Source: OM182 bacterium (GTDB lineage Bacteria > Pseudomonadota > Gammaproteobacteria > Pseudomonadales > Azotimanducaceae). Taken from it: DNA of 64,000 nucleotides. The notes beneath the pieces were generated by a model. That model was not told where the DNA came from. It saw nothing but the letters and a program-made list of their open reading frames with translations, and made no database searches. The stretch is from contig SHAE01000001.1 in the NCBI GenBank assembly GCA_004213835.1, forward strand, positions 1-64,000, given 5' to 3'. Of this stretch, positions 40,117 to 48,726 are shown piece after piece. A program made the translations under genes and the position numbers. Every line of letters begins with the position of its first letter. Within the stretch, counting starts at the first letter, position 1.

Positions 40117-40926
40117 TCAAATCAGTGACTTTGCACTGAGTGAAAACTCTGCCATTACCGCATCGGCGTAGTCGATGCGTCCGGTCAGCGCTTGCGGATC
40201 ACCATGACATAGGTGCAAACACGCCTCTGCCATGTGTTCGACCGGTGTTACCCGGTCTTCGTTGCTCTCATTGATAAGCTTGTGGTGCATTACCCCTGGG
40301 GTTGCCACCAAGCCCGGTGATATCACGTTAACACCGATGCCCTCGTCATAGACTTCCTGTGCAAGACCTGTGGTAAATCGTTCAAGTGCGGCCTTACACA
40401 TGCCGTAAACGGTGCCGCCGCGGCCCGGCATGGTTTTTTCCGGGTGCAGGGCTGCGTGGGAGGAGACATTGAGTATCCAGCCTGATCCGCGTTCGCGCAT
40501 GCCGGGCAAGACCAATTGCGCCAGCTCGAATGGCGCCCATACCTGCACATCCATCATCAAGCGAAAGCGTTTTTCCGGAAAATCCGTTACCGGAATAAAG
40601 TAGGTAATGGCCGCGTTGTTGACCAAAATATCAACGGCGCCATAGGCATCGATGGCGGCATCGACCAAGCCCTGTCGATCTTCAGCCAACGCAAGGTCTG
40701 CCTTCACCGCGATGGCCTCACCGCCAGCTGCGACAATGTCTGCCACGGTCTCGTTAATCGACCCCGGCAAGTAGTGATCGCCACCCTGTACCGTTCTTGC
40801 CGATACCACGACCCTCGCGCCCTCCATGGCGAAACGCCGCGCCAAGGCGTCGCCAATACCGCGACTGGCCCCAGTAATCACTGCCACCTTGCCGGCGAGC
40901 ACACCATTTGTATTTATTGCTGACAT
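40117..40926 (-). CDS. Short-chain dehydrogenase/reductase
   Basis: This 269-residue Rossmann enzyme has the cofactor motif TGASRGIG (18-25), NNAA at 103-106, catalytic Ser155 and the Tyr174-x3-Lys178 pair (YGMCK). An arginine after the first glycine motif hints at NADP(H). A tail of about 30 residues after the substrate loop is extended. I chose the ATG at 40926, preceded by GGGGAAAG; the frame runs further upstream into alr without support. Substrate unknown; context with an omega-aminotransferase suggests an aldehyde, semialdehyde or alcohol. Confidence 0.8.
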   Translation of the reverse strand: MSAINTNGVLAGKVAVITGASRGIGDALARRFAMEGARVVVSARTVQGGDHYLPGSINETVADIVAAGGEAIAVKADLALAEDRQGLVDAAIDAYGAVDILVNNAAITYFIPVTDFPEKRFRLMMDVQVWAPFELAQLVLPGMRERGSGWILNVSSHAALHPEKTMPGRGGTVYGMCKAALERFTTGLAQEVYDEGIGVNVISPGLVATPGVMHHKLINESNEDRVTPVEHMAEACLHLCHGDPQALTGRIDYADAVMAEFSLSAKSLI

Positions 40927-40957
40927 CTCGCTTTCCCCATTTCCGCTCTTGCCCAGA

Positions 40958-42076
40958 TTATGACAGTCGTTGTAGTCGAGATCCCAGCCCGGTGAACACC
41001 TCATAGGCGATGGTTTGCGCCTGCTGTGCAACCTCTTCAACGGGCAAATTCGGGCCAAAGATCTCGACCCAATCACCCTCGTCAATGTCACACGCCGATG
41101 CCGTTTCATCAGTCAGCTCGACCACTAAGGAATCCATGCTGATACGACCAACCATGGGTAGTCGGCGACCTCGAAAGAAAACATGACCTTGATTCGACAG
41201 CAGTCGAGGTACGCCGTCGGCATAGCCTGCGCCAATGGTCACTAAGCGACCCGGGGCGCGGACACAATAGGTGCTGCCGTAACCTACGGTGGCACCGGCC
41301 TTTACGTGACGCACCTGCAGCACCTGACCTTCCAACGTCGCGACATTGGCAAGCGCCTGTTTCGCGGTCGCTCCTTCGCGCTCCGTATGCGGGTTCACCC
41401 CATAAAGCCCGATGCCTAACCGATCAAGACGCGGCCCGTCACTGGCGTCGAGGAGAGATTCCGGCGTCACTTGGTCCGTTAACACCGCAGCACTGTTATT
41501 CAAGCTCACCAAAACATCGTGATGTCCGTCGCGCAAAGCCGCCACGCTGTCTGCAAAACGCTGGGTTTGCAGACAGCGAAGGGTGTCACGACCCTCGTCT
41601 GCCCGAGCAAAATGCGTCATCAGCAAATCGAGCTGAAGGGCCGGCAACTGAGAGAGGTCGTCTTCCCAAGACAGGCCAAGACGATGCATGCCGGTATCGA
41701 TGTGCAGGGCGGCAGGCCCTGCCTGAGGCGTCGTCGACCAAAGTTCACATTGCTGTAGCGTGTTTAACACCGGCGTCAGTCGCTGGGCAACAAGATCACC
41801 GAGGGTTTGTCTGGCGGCTCCAGCAAGTACATAAATGTGCACATCGGGCAGAAGACCCCGTAGTTGCCCGCCCTCGGTGGCACTAGCCACGAAGAAGCGC
41901 CGACACCCCTCTTGGTACAAACGCCGCGCCACCGTGTGCATACCGAGGCCATAGCCATTGGCTTTGACCACGACGGCCACACAGTCTGCTGGCAGGCTTT
42001 GCGCGCCTCGTTGGCGCAGCCGATGAAAGTTTTGTGCTAACGCATCCAGATTAACCTGCAGGCGTGCGGTGCTCAT
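40958..42076 (-). CDS. alr: Alanine racemase
   Basis: This 372-residue fold-III PLP enzyme interconverts L- and D-alanine. PLP binds Lys38 in VVKANGYGLG; the catalytic tyrosine lies in the VGYGSTYCV segment of the C-terminal domain; GRISMDSLVVELT is a further signature. D-alanine is needed for peptidoglycan, but its position upstream of a pyruvate-type aminotransferase also fits a catabolic (DadX-like) role. No D-amino acid dehydrogenase gene (dadA) is in the window. Confidence 0.93.
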   Translation of the reverse strand: MSTARLQVNLDALAQNFHRLRQRGAQSLPADCVAVVVKANGYGLGMHTVARRLYQEGCRRFFVASATEGGQLRGLLPDVHIYVLAGAARQTLGDLVAQRLTPVLNTLQQCELWSTTPQAGPAALHIDTGMHRLGLSWEDDLSQLPALQLDLLMTHFARADEGRDTLRCLQTQRFADSVAALRDGHHDVLVSLNNSAAVLTDQVTPESLLDASDGPRLDRLGIGLYGVNPHTEREGATAKQALANVATLEGQVLQVRHVKAGATVGYGSTYCVRAPGRLVTIGAGYADGVPRLLSNQGHVFFRGRRLPMVGRISMDSLVVELTDETASACDIDEGDWVEIFGPNLPVEEVAQQAQTIAYEVFTGLGSRLQRLS

Positions 42077-42103
42077 CGGTGCTTCAGCTTACGCAAGGGC
42101 ATG

Positions 42104-42739
42104 TTATGGCGACAGGGTGTTGATGTAGGCGACCACGTCGCGGTATTCGCTCTGCCTTGGCAGGGTGGCCATCATTGCTTTCATTTGGCGACCGCCATGA
42201 TCGCTCGGTGCATACCCGCGCTTACCCAGCGCGAAGTTCTGCAGCTGGTTCACTAGGTACCAATCGCTTTGTCCCGCAAGCCTGGGCGCGGCCATGATTT
42301 CAAGGCCTTGCGCGGCCTCACCATGACAACTGACGCAGGTGGCGTAGAGATTTTTCCCGCGCGCCACGTCGCCCTCGACGGTGGGTGTTGATGATTTATC
42401 CGGCAGGGTCTCTAGGTAGGCGACCAAGTTCTCTAACGCCGCCGCTGACGACAGTGCAGGCCCCTTGGACATTGCCGCCATTTGCCGACCCTTGGCATCA
42501 CCCGGCGCCATACCGCGAGCACCAGATTGAAAATTTTGCAGTTGCTTGAGCAAGTAGAATCCCTGTTGACCCGCCAGTTTCGGCCCACCCATGCCTCGAT
42601 TACCCTGGCCAGCGGCGCCATGGCATGCGGTGCAGACGGGATACAGGCGCTTGCCCGCGACGGCGTCAGCCGCTTGGCAAACCGATGTGGCAAAGAGCGC
42701 GCCGAGCAACGACGCGAGAATGACGAGTCGTTGAACCAT
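42104..42739 (-). CDS. Dihaem cytochrome c (c4/c553 type)
   Basis: This 211-residue periplasmic protein has a signal peptide (about 1-24) and two similar class I cytochrome domains with haem sites CTACH (36-40) and CVSCH (135-139). The repeated pattern LAGQ..FYL..QLQNFQ.G.RG...RQM...M, with an axial Met in each half, is typical of cytochrome c4-like proteins. I chose the ATG at 42739 just before the signal peptide; a longer frame upstream has no support. It is the first gene of the alr-SDR-aminotransferase run. A second c4 protein is encoded at 53840-54487. Confidence 0.87.
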   Translation of the reverse strand: MVQRLVILASLLGALFATSVCQAADAVAGKRLYPVCTACHGAAGQGNRGMGGPKLAGQQGFYLLKQLQNFQSGARGMAPGDAKGRQMAAMSKGPALSSAAALENLVAYLETLPDKSSTPTVEGDVARGKNLYATCVSCHGEAAQGLEIMAAPRLAGQSDWYLVNQLQNFALGKRGYAPSDHGGRQMKAMMATLPRQSEYRDVVAYINTLSP

Positions 42740-42882
42740 GTGCACATTAGGCACCCATGCCAACTGCCGGTCGGTTTTCGTTCCCAGTGATACCACGCCT
42801 ATCACGCATTTTCCCCATCGTTTCGATTTGCAGGCGCTTGCGCCCTCTCCCAAACTATAGTCTCACGCTGTTAGCACTGCAC

Positions 42883-42950
42883 CCTGATTACATGACACCT
42901 GATTACGTGAAAAGGTGTTGCTTACATGCAACGGTGTTGCTCACTTGAAA
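42883..42950. repeat. Two short imperfect tandem duplications
   Basis: CCTGATTAC recurs with a 15-base period (42883 and 42898), and GGTGTTGCT recurs with a 19-base period (42914 and 42933) in the gap between the cytochrome and esterase genes. Confidence 0.6.
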
Positions 42951-42971
42951 TTGGACTATCCGAGTAAGGCT

Positions 42972-44081
42972 ATGACACAGGTTTCTCGTTCTACCGCTAG
43001 CGGTCGCATCGTCACGCTGATGCATGACTCAGCGATACTTAAGGACAACCCGCTCGGTGACCCGACCCGCCGACGTGTCTCTGTCTATTTGCCAGCCGCC
43101 TACGACAGTGCGCGTCACCGGGGGCGTCGTTATGTAACACTTTACGATCTCGCGGGTTTTACCGGCAGCGGTCTGAGCCATCTCAATTGGCGCAATTTCG
43201 ATGAAAATCTTCCAGAAAAATTAGACCGCCTAATTGCCAGTAAGCGCATGCCGCCTGTAATCGTCGTATTTCCTGACTGCTTCACCCAGCTTGGTGGCAC
43301 CCAATACATCAATTCCTCTGCCATCGGCGATTACGCAGATTATCTGAACCAAGAGATTGTCCCATTCGTCGACGGTGAATTTCGCACCTTGGCCAGTGCC
43401 GCCCACCGAGGCTGTTTTGGAAAATCGTCCGGCGGCTACGGTGCCATGCGGATGGGCATGGCCTACCCCGATACTTGGGGCGCCATCGCCAATCATTCTG
43501 GGGATGCCAATTTTGACTTTGTTTACGGCGCCGAATGGCCGGCGGTACTCACGCACCTGCAGAACTTCGCAAAACCCCTACTCAAAACAGGCAAGCAATC
43601 TGTCACGCCCCAATCTGTACCCGGAGAGGACGATGGCAGAGTGAAAGAATTTCTCACCTATGTCGCCGAAACTCCCCCCAATGGTGAGAAGCCGCTGTCC
43701 AATAGCGACGTCATGACACTGATGCTGCTAGCAATGGCGGCAACCTATGACGCAGATCCGGCCGCGCCTAACGGTTTTTATCTGCCATACGATCTGCACA
43801 CCGGCGAGCGCATTCAGGCGCGCTGGCGGCAGTGGTTAAAGCATGACCCCGTTAATATGGTGAGGGCGAACAAACGCCGGTTGGCGAAGCTTCAAGGGAT
43901 TTTCATCGATTGCGGCTGGCGGGATCAGTTCCATATCCACTTTGGCTCAAGGCAGCTTTCCATGCAGCTGACGCGACATGGGCTTGGGCACCGCTACGAG
44001 GAGTTTTCCGGCACACATTCAGGCATCGATTATCGTATGGATGTCAGCTTGCCGTTTTTGGCTAAGGCACTAGCGCCCTAA
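42972..44081 (+). CDS. Alpha/beta hydrolase, esterase D-like family
   Basis: This 369-residue hydrolase has the nucleophile elbow GKSSG at 150-154 (Ser152) and a C-terminal histidine in GTHSGIDYR; an acidic residue in CGWRDQF is a plausible third member. The fold block VSVYLPAAYD and the VVFPDCFTQLGGTQY region match the PF00756 esterase family (enterochelin esterase, S-formylglutathione hydrolase, antigen 85 relatives). There is no signal peptide, so it is cytoplasmic. The start at 42972 is preceded by GAGTAAGG. The substrate is unknown. It stands alone, convergent with the NmrA-like gene. Confidence 0.78.
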   Translation: MTQVSRSTASGRIVTLMHDSAILKDNPLGDPTRRRVSVYLPAAYDSARHRGRRYVTLYDLAGFTGSGLSHLNWRNFDENLPEKLDRLIASKRMPPVIVVFPDCFTQLGGTQYINSSAIGDYADYLNQEIVPFVDGEFRTLASAAHRGCFGKSSGGYGAMRMGMAYPDTWGAIANHSGDANFDFVYGAEWPAVLTHLQNFAKPLLKTGKQSVTPQSVPGEDDGRVKEFLTYVAETPPNGEKPLSNSDVMTLMLLAMAATYDADPAAPNGFYLPYDLHTGERIQARWRQWLKHDPVNMVRANKRRLAKLQGIFIDCGWRDQFHIHFGSRQLSMQLTRHGLGHRYEEFSGTHSGIDYRMDVSLPFLAKALAP

Positions 44082-44105
44082 CGCCCACACCCCAACGCAG
44101 CGCGC

Positions 44106-45125
44106 TTATTTTGGCGGTAGCGCTTTGCGCAACATGACATCCAGCGGTGTGAGCTTGTCGATTTCCAGCAGTCTCAGCGCCTTATCGACGTTGATGTTGT
44201 CGTCATGATCGAGCACACCCAACATGGCCCGCGTTACTGGAGGGTCCGCCATGAATAGCTCCAGTAACCAGGCCATGGTGTAACCTAGAAACATCGGAAT
44301 CGACCGCACCTTGGTGCTGGTTCCCAGCACCTGAGCTGCCCGACCATAGAGTTCCGCGCGGGTTAGGCTTTCAGGACCCGCCAAATTTAACCCCCCCTCG
44401 AGCCCTAAACGGGCAGCACTACAGATCGCGTCGATCACATCATCGGCAAAAATAGGCTGCTCCATACTGCTGGATCGAAACGTAAATGAACTCGAAAGGT
44501 TAGCCCGTTTCGCCAACATCTTGGTGGTGTAATCACGCTCGCCAATAACCATGGGTATGCGCAGCGTGCAGGCAGGTGTTGGGCTGCGGTACAAAATCCG
44601 CTCGGCACGCCCCTTAGAAGCAAGGCAGGGGTTTGCAGACGAGGGCTTGGCGCCCAAGATCGACACATAGGTAACGTGTTCTACCGAGGTGCCTGTGAGG
44701 GCGCGAGATAGGGCGGTGCAGCTGGCTTCATGGGCCATCGCGTAGGTCGCATCCTTCGTTGCCTTCAAAATCCCGACAAGGTGTACTGCATATTGCGCAC
44801 CGTAGGCCGCTTGACCGAGCAGCATCGTTTCGGCGTAGTCGATAACCTCAATGCGTAGCTTACTGCTGGCGTTTATCGCCCGAGAGAGCTCGCGCTCCGC
44901 GCGCGAGCTGCGCACAACGGCTGTCACATCCGCGCCCTCGGACAACAGTTGGCGAATCAAACGCTGGCCAAGATTGCCATTGGCTCCGGTGATTAACCAG
45001 CTCTCTGGCAGTTGCTCCTCTTCTTCTGCGGTTTCGTCCTCGGTGCCAGCCGTTGGCTCATCGCTGGCCTCTTCGATGACCTCCTCAAGGGAATTTTCGG
45101 GTGATGTCGTCGGGTCTTCTGCCAT
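44106..45125 (-). CDS. NmrA-like NAD(P)-binding protein with acidic N-terminal extension
   Basis: This 339-residue protein begins with about 40 residues that are nearly half Asp/Glu (SLEEVIEEASDEPT, then EDETAEEEEQ), followed by an atypical SDR fold: ITGANGNLGQRL (45-56), VVRSS, HLVGILKA and a YVSILGAKPSS strand. The active-site Tyr-x3-Lys is not obvious, so it may be a binding or regulatory member such as NmrA or a complex I assembly-like protein. The C-terminal part has a hydrophobic stretch (MFLGYTMAWLLELFM). There is no later start that would remove the acidic tail and keep a ribosome site. Function unknown. Confidence 0.7.
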   Translation of the reverse strand: MAEDPTTSPENSLEEVIEEASDEPTAGTEDETAEEEEQLPESWLITGANGNLGQRLIRQLLSEGADVTAVVRSSRAERELSRAINASSKLRIEVIDYAETMLLGQAAYGAQYAVHLVGILKATKDATYAMAHEASCTALSRALTGTSVEHVTYVSILGAKPSSANPCLASKGRAERILYRSPTPACTLRIPMVIGERDYTTKMLAKRANLSSSFTFRSSSMEQPIFADDVIDAICSAARLGLEGGLNLAGPESLTRAELYGRAAQVLGTSTKVRSIPMFLGYTMAWLLELFMADPPVTRAMLGVLDHDDNINVDKALRLLEIDKLTPLDVMLRKALPPK

Positions 45126-45226
45126 CTTTTCTCACCAGGGCTTGGACGCCCATCGTCCAATTGTCTATGAGAGATGATACATTGAAAGCATCCCCCTGCT
45201 CGAAAGGCCGCTTAGGAATTTTGTCG

Positions 45227-45694
45227 ATGCAAAATCTTCTCTCTATGTCGCTTAGCCCGTTGCCAATTTGGGTAGCCGGTGCCATGTTGCTCAGTTCTTG
45301 CGGAGCTCCGCTAGGCCCGATTCCTGGGGGCAAACTGCAAGGCAATATCGAGGCATGGCCGAAAGATTGGAGCCACGCCGAGGATGTCGAGAACATACTG
45401 CTTGAGACGAACCCCGACGACCCTTACTCCGTCACCATTTGGGGGCTCGGTATCGAAGACGCATTTTTTGTCGGCGCATCAAAACGCTCAAACCAATGGG
45501 CAGAAAATTTAGAAACCAATCCCAAGGCGATCATCGACGTGGACGGCACACTGTATAAAGCCGTCGCAGTTCGCGTAACAGATGCCCAGGTGAATAACGC
45601 AGTCGCGCAACAATTCATGGCCAAGTATGATCTCGACCCAGACGTGCTAGAAGGAGACGGTGCGTTTTATCAACTGACTGCCGCGCCTGACTGA
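45227..45694 (+). CDS. Small lipoprotein, possible PNPOx-like/DUF385 split barrel
   Basis: This 155-residue protein has a signal peptide with the lipobox LLSSC (Cys25), so it should be lipid-anchored. The mature part (DPYSVTIWGLGIEDAFFVGA, ETNPKAIIDVDGTLYKAVAVRV) resembles the flavin-binding split barrel of pyridoxamine-phosphate-oxidase-like and deazaflavin-dependent nitroreductase families, although a lipoprotein location is unusual for those. AGGA precedes the ATG at 45227. It is divergent from the NmrA-like gene across 101 bases. Fold assignment is tentative and no function is claimed. Confidence 0.6.
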   Translation: MQNLLSMSLSPLPIWVAGAMLLSSCGAPLGPIPGGKLQGNIEAWPKDWSHAEDVENILLETNPDDPYSVTIWGLGIEDAFFVGASKRSNQWAENLETNPKAIIDVDGTLYKAVAVRVTDAQVNNAVAQQFMAKYDLDPDVLEGDGAFYQLTAAPD

Positions 45695-45749
45695 CCAAGC
45701 ATCCAGACCATGCGCGCAGCTGACATCCCTATAGGGAAACGCTCGCACC

Positions 45750-46382
45750 ATGAATCCGCAAGACCGCCGCTCTAGCCACCACCCAACCGCAACCCACCCG
45801 TCTTTTTTCAACGCCGCCAATAGCCTAACCATGGCGAGGCTACTATCTGCGCCACTGCTCGGCTGGAGTATCACTACGGGGTATTGGTGGCTGGCCGTAG
45901 TCACCATGTGCGCTGCCATTGCCTCGGATGTGTTTGACGGCAAGCTCGCCAGACGACAGAACACCGCCTCGGCCTTTGGTGGCTTTTTTGATCACGCCAC
46001 CGACGCCATTTTCGTCAGCACCGGCGCTTGGGCCTTGGCCGCGACGCAACTCATCAACCCGTGGCTATGGCCGTTGATTGCTCTGGCTTTTATACAGTAC
46101 ACGCTGGACTCCAACTCGCTGCGCGGCATGCAGCTGCGCACCAGCAAACTGGGAAAGTACAACGGCATTGGTTATTACGCTTTGATCAGCACGGCGATCG
46201 GCAGCCAGGCGTTAGCGAGCCTGTACACGTTCAGCCAGACCAACGTACCGCCTCTGGATCAGCTGCTGACTCTTTTGCACAGTGCAGTCAAGGTGGCCGC
46301 TTGGTGTCTGCTAGCGAGTACTGTGCTCTCCATGCTAGACCGGTTGCGGCACTTCGTTACTTACCGCGCGAAAAGGCCCTAG
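45750..46382 (+). CDS. CDP-alcohol phosphatidyltransferase family protein
   Basis: This 210-residue membrane enzyme carries the complete family motif D-x2-DG-x2-AR-x8-G-x3-D-x3-D at 60-85 (DVFDGKLAR ... GGFFDHATD), which binds the CDP-lipid and metal. About six membrane helices are predicted, preceded by a soluble N-terminus of about 25 residues. It joins an alcohol (such as glycerol phosphate, inositol, serine or another lipid head group) to CDP-diacylglycerol; sequence does not tell which. It ends three bases from the convergent membrane protein gene. Confidence 0.82.
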   Translation: MNPQDRRSSHHPTATHPSFFNAANSLTMARLLSAPLLGWSITTGYWWLAVVTMCAAIASDVFDGKLARRQNTASAFGGFFDHATDAIFVSTGAWALAATQLINPWLWPLIALAFIQYTLDSNSLRGMQLRTSKLGKYNGIGYYALISTAIGSQALASLYTFSQTNVPPLDQLLTLLHSAVKVAAWCLLASTVLSMLDRLRHFVTYRAKRP

Positions 46383-46385
46383 CGA

Positions 46386-47390
46386 TTATTTGGCGTTGGC
46401 TTGATCAAACAGCTCGGCATTGGCCTTGGGCAGAAAAACTACGCCAATCGCTGCGTTAAACAGCACAAAGAAGGTGTGCATGATGAGGCTGAATACACCA
46501 ACCTCGGGAAACTCTGGGAAGAGTACTGTCCACAGCAGCAGCGCCCCGGCGTGAAATGGCAGCGGCAGCGCTGCGGCAAGAAAGATCACTGGCAGAAAGG
46601 CGAGCATCTGTCCGAAGCCAACATCGACGTTAAACAGCTGCAGTGCAAAGGTATAAACCATTACCGCCCCAAGCAAGTTCGGCGCCTTAAACAGCAGCAG
46701 CAGCAAGTAATGAATGGGCCGGGCTTCACGGAACGCGCGAAAGATCTGTGCATCGCGGATTTTTGAAAACTCGCCAAATACCCCCTTAAAAAACAAAATG
46801 TGCATCGGCAGGTAACATAGGGCCACAGCGAACACCGTGGGCAGAATTAGGTCTAAGCGAATTTGCGAAGACGCCTCCTGAACCAACTCGTAATAAATCA
46901 GCACACCGATGCCGGAAAAAAACAGCAGCTGATAGATCTCCATCAGCCCGAGCATCACCATGGTCGATAACGCCTGCCATCCAGGTACGTCATGGCGCCT
47001 AGCCAGATACAGCGACATAGCGCCCTTACCCACTTGTTCGTTGACCAAGGACAAAATGTAGGCGCTGGCACGAATTGGCAGCACCTGCACCAGCCGCAGC
47101 TGCGGTGCGTTAAACCAACGAATCGCTCGCCAACTGGCATGGGAATCGACGCTAAAGAAGAACAGCGAGTAGGGGATCATCACCATCAACCAAACCGTCC
47201 AATCTGCATCTTGGAAAAAGCGCAGCAAATACTCCGCCACGGTCAAACCTTCGCGCGCGGCGGTGGTTTCGGTACGGGTAAAGACCAGATAGAAACACAG
47301 CAGTGTCAGCATCCAAGTGCCTACTTTAAACAGCCAGCTCAAACCGGTCTTGGATTTCTGCTCCGCTGGATGCTCAGTGCTGTCGGCCAT
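46386..47390 (-). CDS. Polytopic membrane protein of unknown function (UPF0104-like)
   Basis: This 334-residue protein has about eight hydrophobic segments and short loops with conserved-looking Arg, Glu and Gln (for example VNEQVGKGAMSLYLARR in a helix start). The layout recalls the UPF0104/lysylphosphatidylglycerol synthase membrane domain, but I could not confirm this. It is the last of three minus-strand genes after an M20 peptidase and a serine hydrolase (gaps 39 and 94 bases). Its 3' end abuts a phospholipid synthase gene, so a lipid-related role is a reasonable guess only. Confidence 0.6.
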   Translation of the reverse strand: MADSTEHPAEQKSKTGLSWLFKVGTWMLTLLCFYLVFTRTETTAAREGLTVAEYLLRFFQDADWTVWLMVMIPYSLFFFSVDSHASWRAIRWFNAPQLRLVQVLPIRASAYILSLVNEQVGKGAMSLYLARRHDVPGWQALSTMVMLGLMEIYQLLFFSGIGVLIYYELVQEASSQIRLDLILPTVFAVALCYLPMHILFFKGVFGEFSKIRDAQIFRAFREARPIHYLLLLLFKAPNLLGAVMVYTFALQLFNVDVGFGQMLAFLPVIFLAAALPLPFHAGALLLWTVLFPEFPEVGVFSLIMHTFFVLFNAAIGVVFLPKANAELFDQANAK

Positions 47391-47484
47391 GGGTACTCCC
47401 GAAATTTTTGCTTCGCCTCGATGTGGCGCTAACTCTTTTAATCGATGCCGAGAAACGGTGGCTGCTAGCCACCCAAGCTGAGAT

Positions 47485-48687
47485 TCAGGCGGCTGCCGCG
47501 TAAGTCAGCGCTTTAAAGTCCGAGCTAAACGGATGCCAAAACCCCGGCATGCGCTGGGTTAGGCAGAATCCAGTGAGGTTCGCCTCTGGCGCCATCCAAC
47601 TGTGCGTGCCTGCCAGACCGCCCCAATGATACTCGCCTAGCGCAGCGGCATGATCTTTAGGTTGCAGCTGATTCTTAACGGCGAAGCCCAGTCCAAAAAC
47701 GGTCCCCGGCATCGCCCACATGGGAAACGCAACCTGCACCCCAGCGGCTAGGTGATTACTGCGCATCGATTGCAGGGTCTCGGGTTTGAGCAGGCGAACC
47801 CCGGCCCATTCCCCTGCGTTGACGATCATGCGTAAAAAAGCCGAGTAATCGGCAACGGTGGAGACGAGCCCACCGCCGCCACTTAACATGGTTGGCTTAG
47901 CCGTATAAGGACCTGTGATCACGTCCCCAGCCTCATTCAAGCCCGGTTTCATCGGATCGAACAGATCTTGTGGTGAATACATGGTGATCAATCGATGCGC
48001 TTTTTCTTCTGGCACCCAGAAATCTGTATCGACCATGCCCAACGGCTCAAATATACGCTGCCGAAGAAATACGTCGAAAGACAGCCCAGAGAGCACCTCC
48101 ACCAATCGTGCGCACACGTCTGTTGCGAAGGAATAGCGCCAACTGGTGCCGGGTTCGAAGGCCAGCGGCAGCTTTGCAATGCGCAGGCAAAGCTCCTCCA
48201 AGTCGATCTCTTGCTCGCCAAGACCATTCACACCATTGTTCAAGTAGGCTTGGTCAATTACCGAATCAGGTTCGACAAAGCCATAACTAAGGCCCGCGCT
48301 GTGGCTGAGTAGATGTCGCACGCTAATCAAGTTCTCGGCGGGGCTGACATCAGCGGCGGCGCTGGCGTTTGGCTGCAGCACCTGCATGTCAGAAAATTCA
48401 GGCATGAACTTGGCTAGCGGATCGTCCAGATCAAACAAGCCCGCTTCCTGCAACATCATTAATGCAACCGAAGTGACGATCTTGGTATTCGACGCCATGC
48501 GATAGATCCCGTCGTCGCGCAGCGGCTGACGTGTCTCCAGATCCATGTAGCCAAAGGTTTGATGATCGACAAGATCTGTACCTTTAAACACAGCAGTCGC
48601 ACAGCAGGACAAGATATCTTGGTCGACATAAAACTGCATGCGCTGATGCATCTCAGAAAAATCATAGTCTGATTCGATGGTTTTCAT
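47485..48687 (-). CDS. Serine hydrolase, class C beta-lactamase-related (family VIII esterase-like)
   Basis: This 400-residue protein has the S-x-x-K motif SNTK at 66-69 after YRMA, a candidate Tyr185 in WRYSFATD, and a GGGLVSTVADYSAF block and HWGG near the C-terminus, as in family VIII carboxylesterases and EstB. There is no signal peptide, which argues against a periplasmic beta-lactamase. I chose the ATG at 48687 because GAGGGG sits right before it; the ATG four codons upstream overlaps that site. It follows the M20 peptidase gene after 39 bases. Confidence 0.8.
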   Translation of the reverse strand: MKTIESDYDFSEMHQRMQFYVDQDILSCCATAVFKGTDLVDHQTFGYMDLETRQPLRDDGIYRMASNTKIVTSVALMMLQEAGLFDLDDPLAKFMPEFSDMQVLQPNASAAADVSPAENLISVRHLLSHSAGLSYGFVEPDSVIDQAYLNNGVNGLGEQEIDLEELCLRIAKLPLAFEPGTSWRYSFATDVCARLVEVLSGLSFDVFLRQRIFEPLGMVDTDFWVPEEKAHRLITMYSPQDLFDPMKPGLNEAGDVITGPYTAKPTMLSGGGGLVSTVADYSAFLRMIVNAGEWAGVRLLKPETLQSMRSNHLAAGVQVAFPMWAMPGTVFGLGFAVKNQLQPKDHAAALGEYHWGGLAGTHSWMAPEANLTGFCLTQRMPGFWHPFSSDFKALTYAAAA

Positions 48688-48726
48688 GGATCCCCTCATT
48701 CTCCGTGGAGTAAATCTACGCCTAGG

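Noticed and set aside
47485-48687. Beta-lactamase resistance gene
   Set aside because: Although it has the S-x-x-K motif, it lacks a signal peptide and fits the esterase-like branch; no resistance context.
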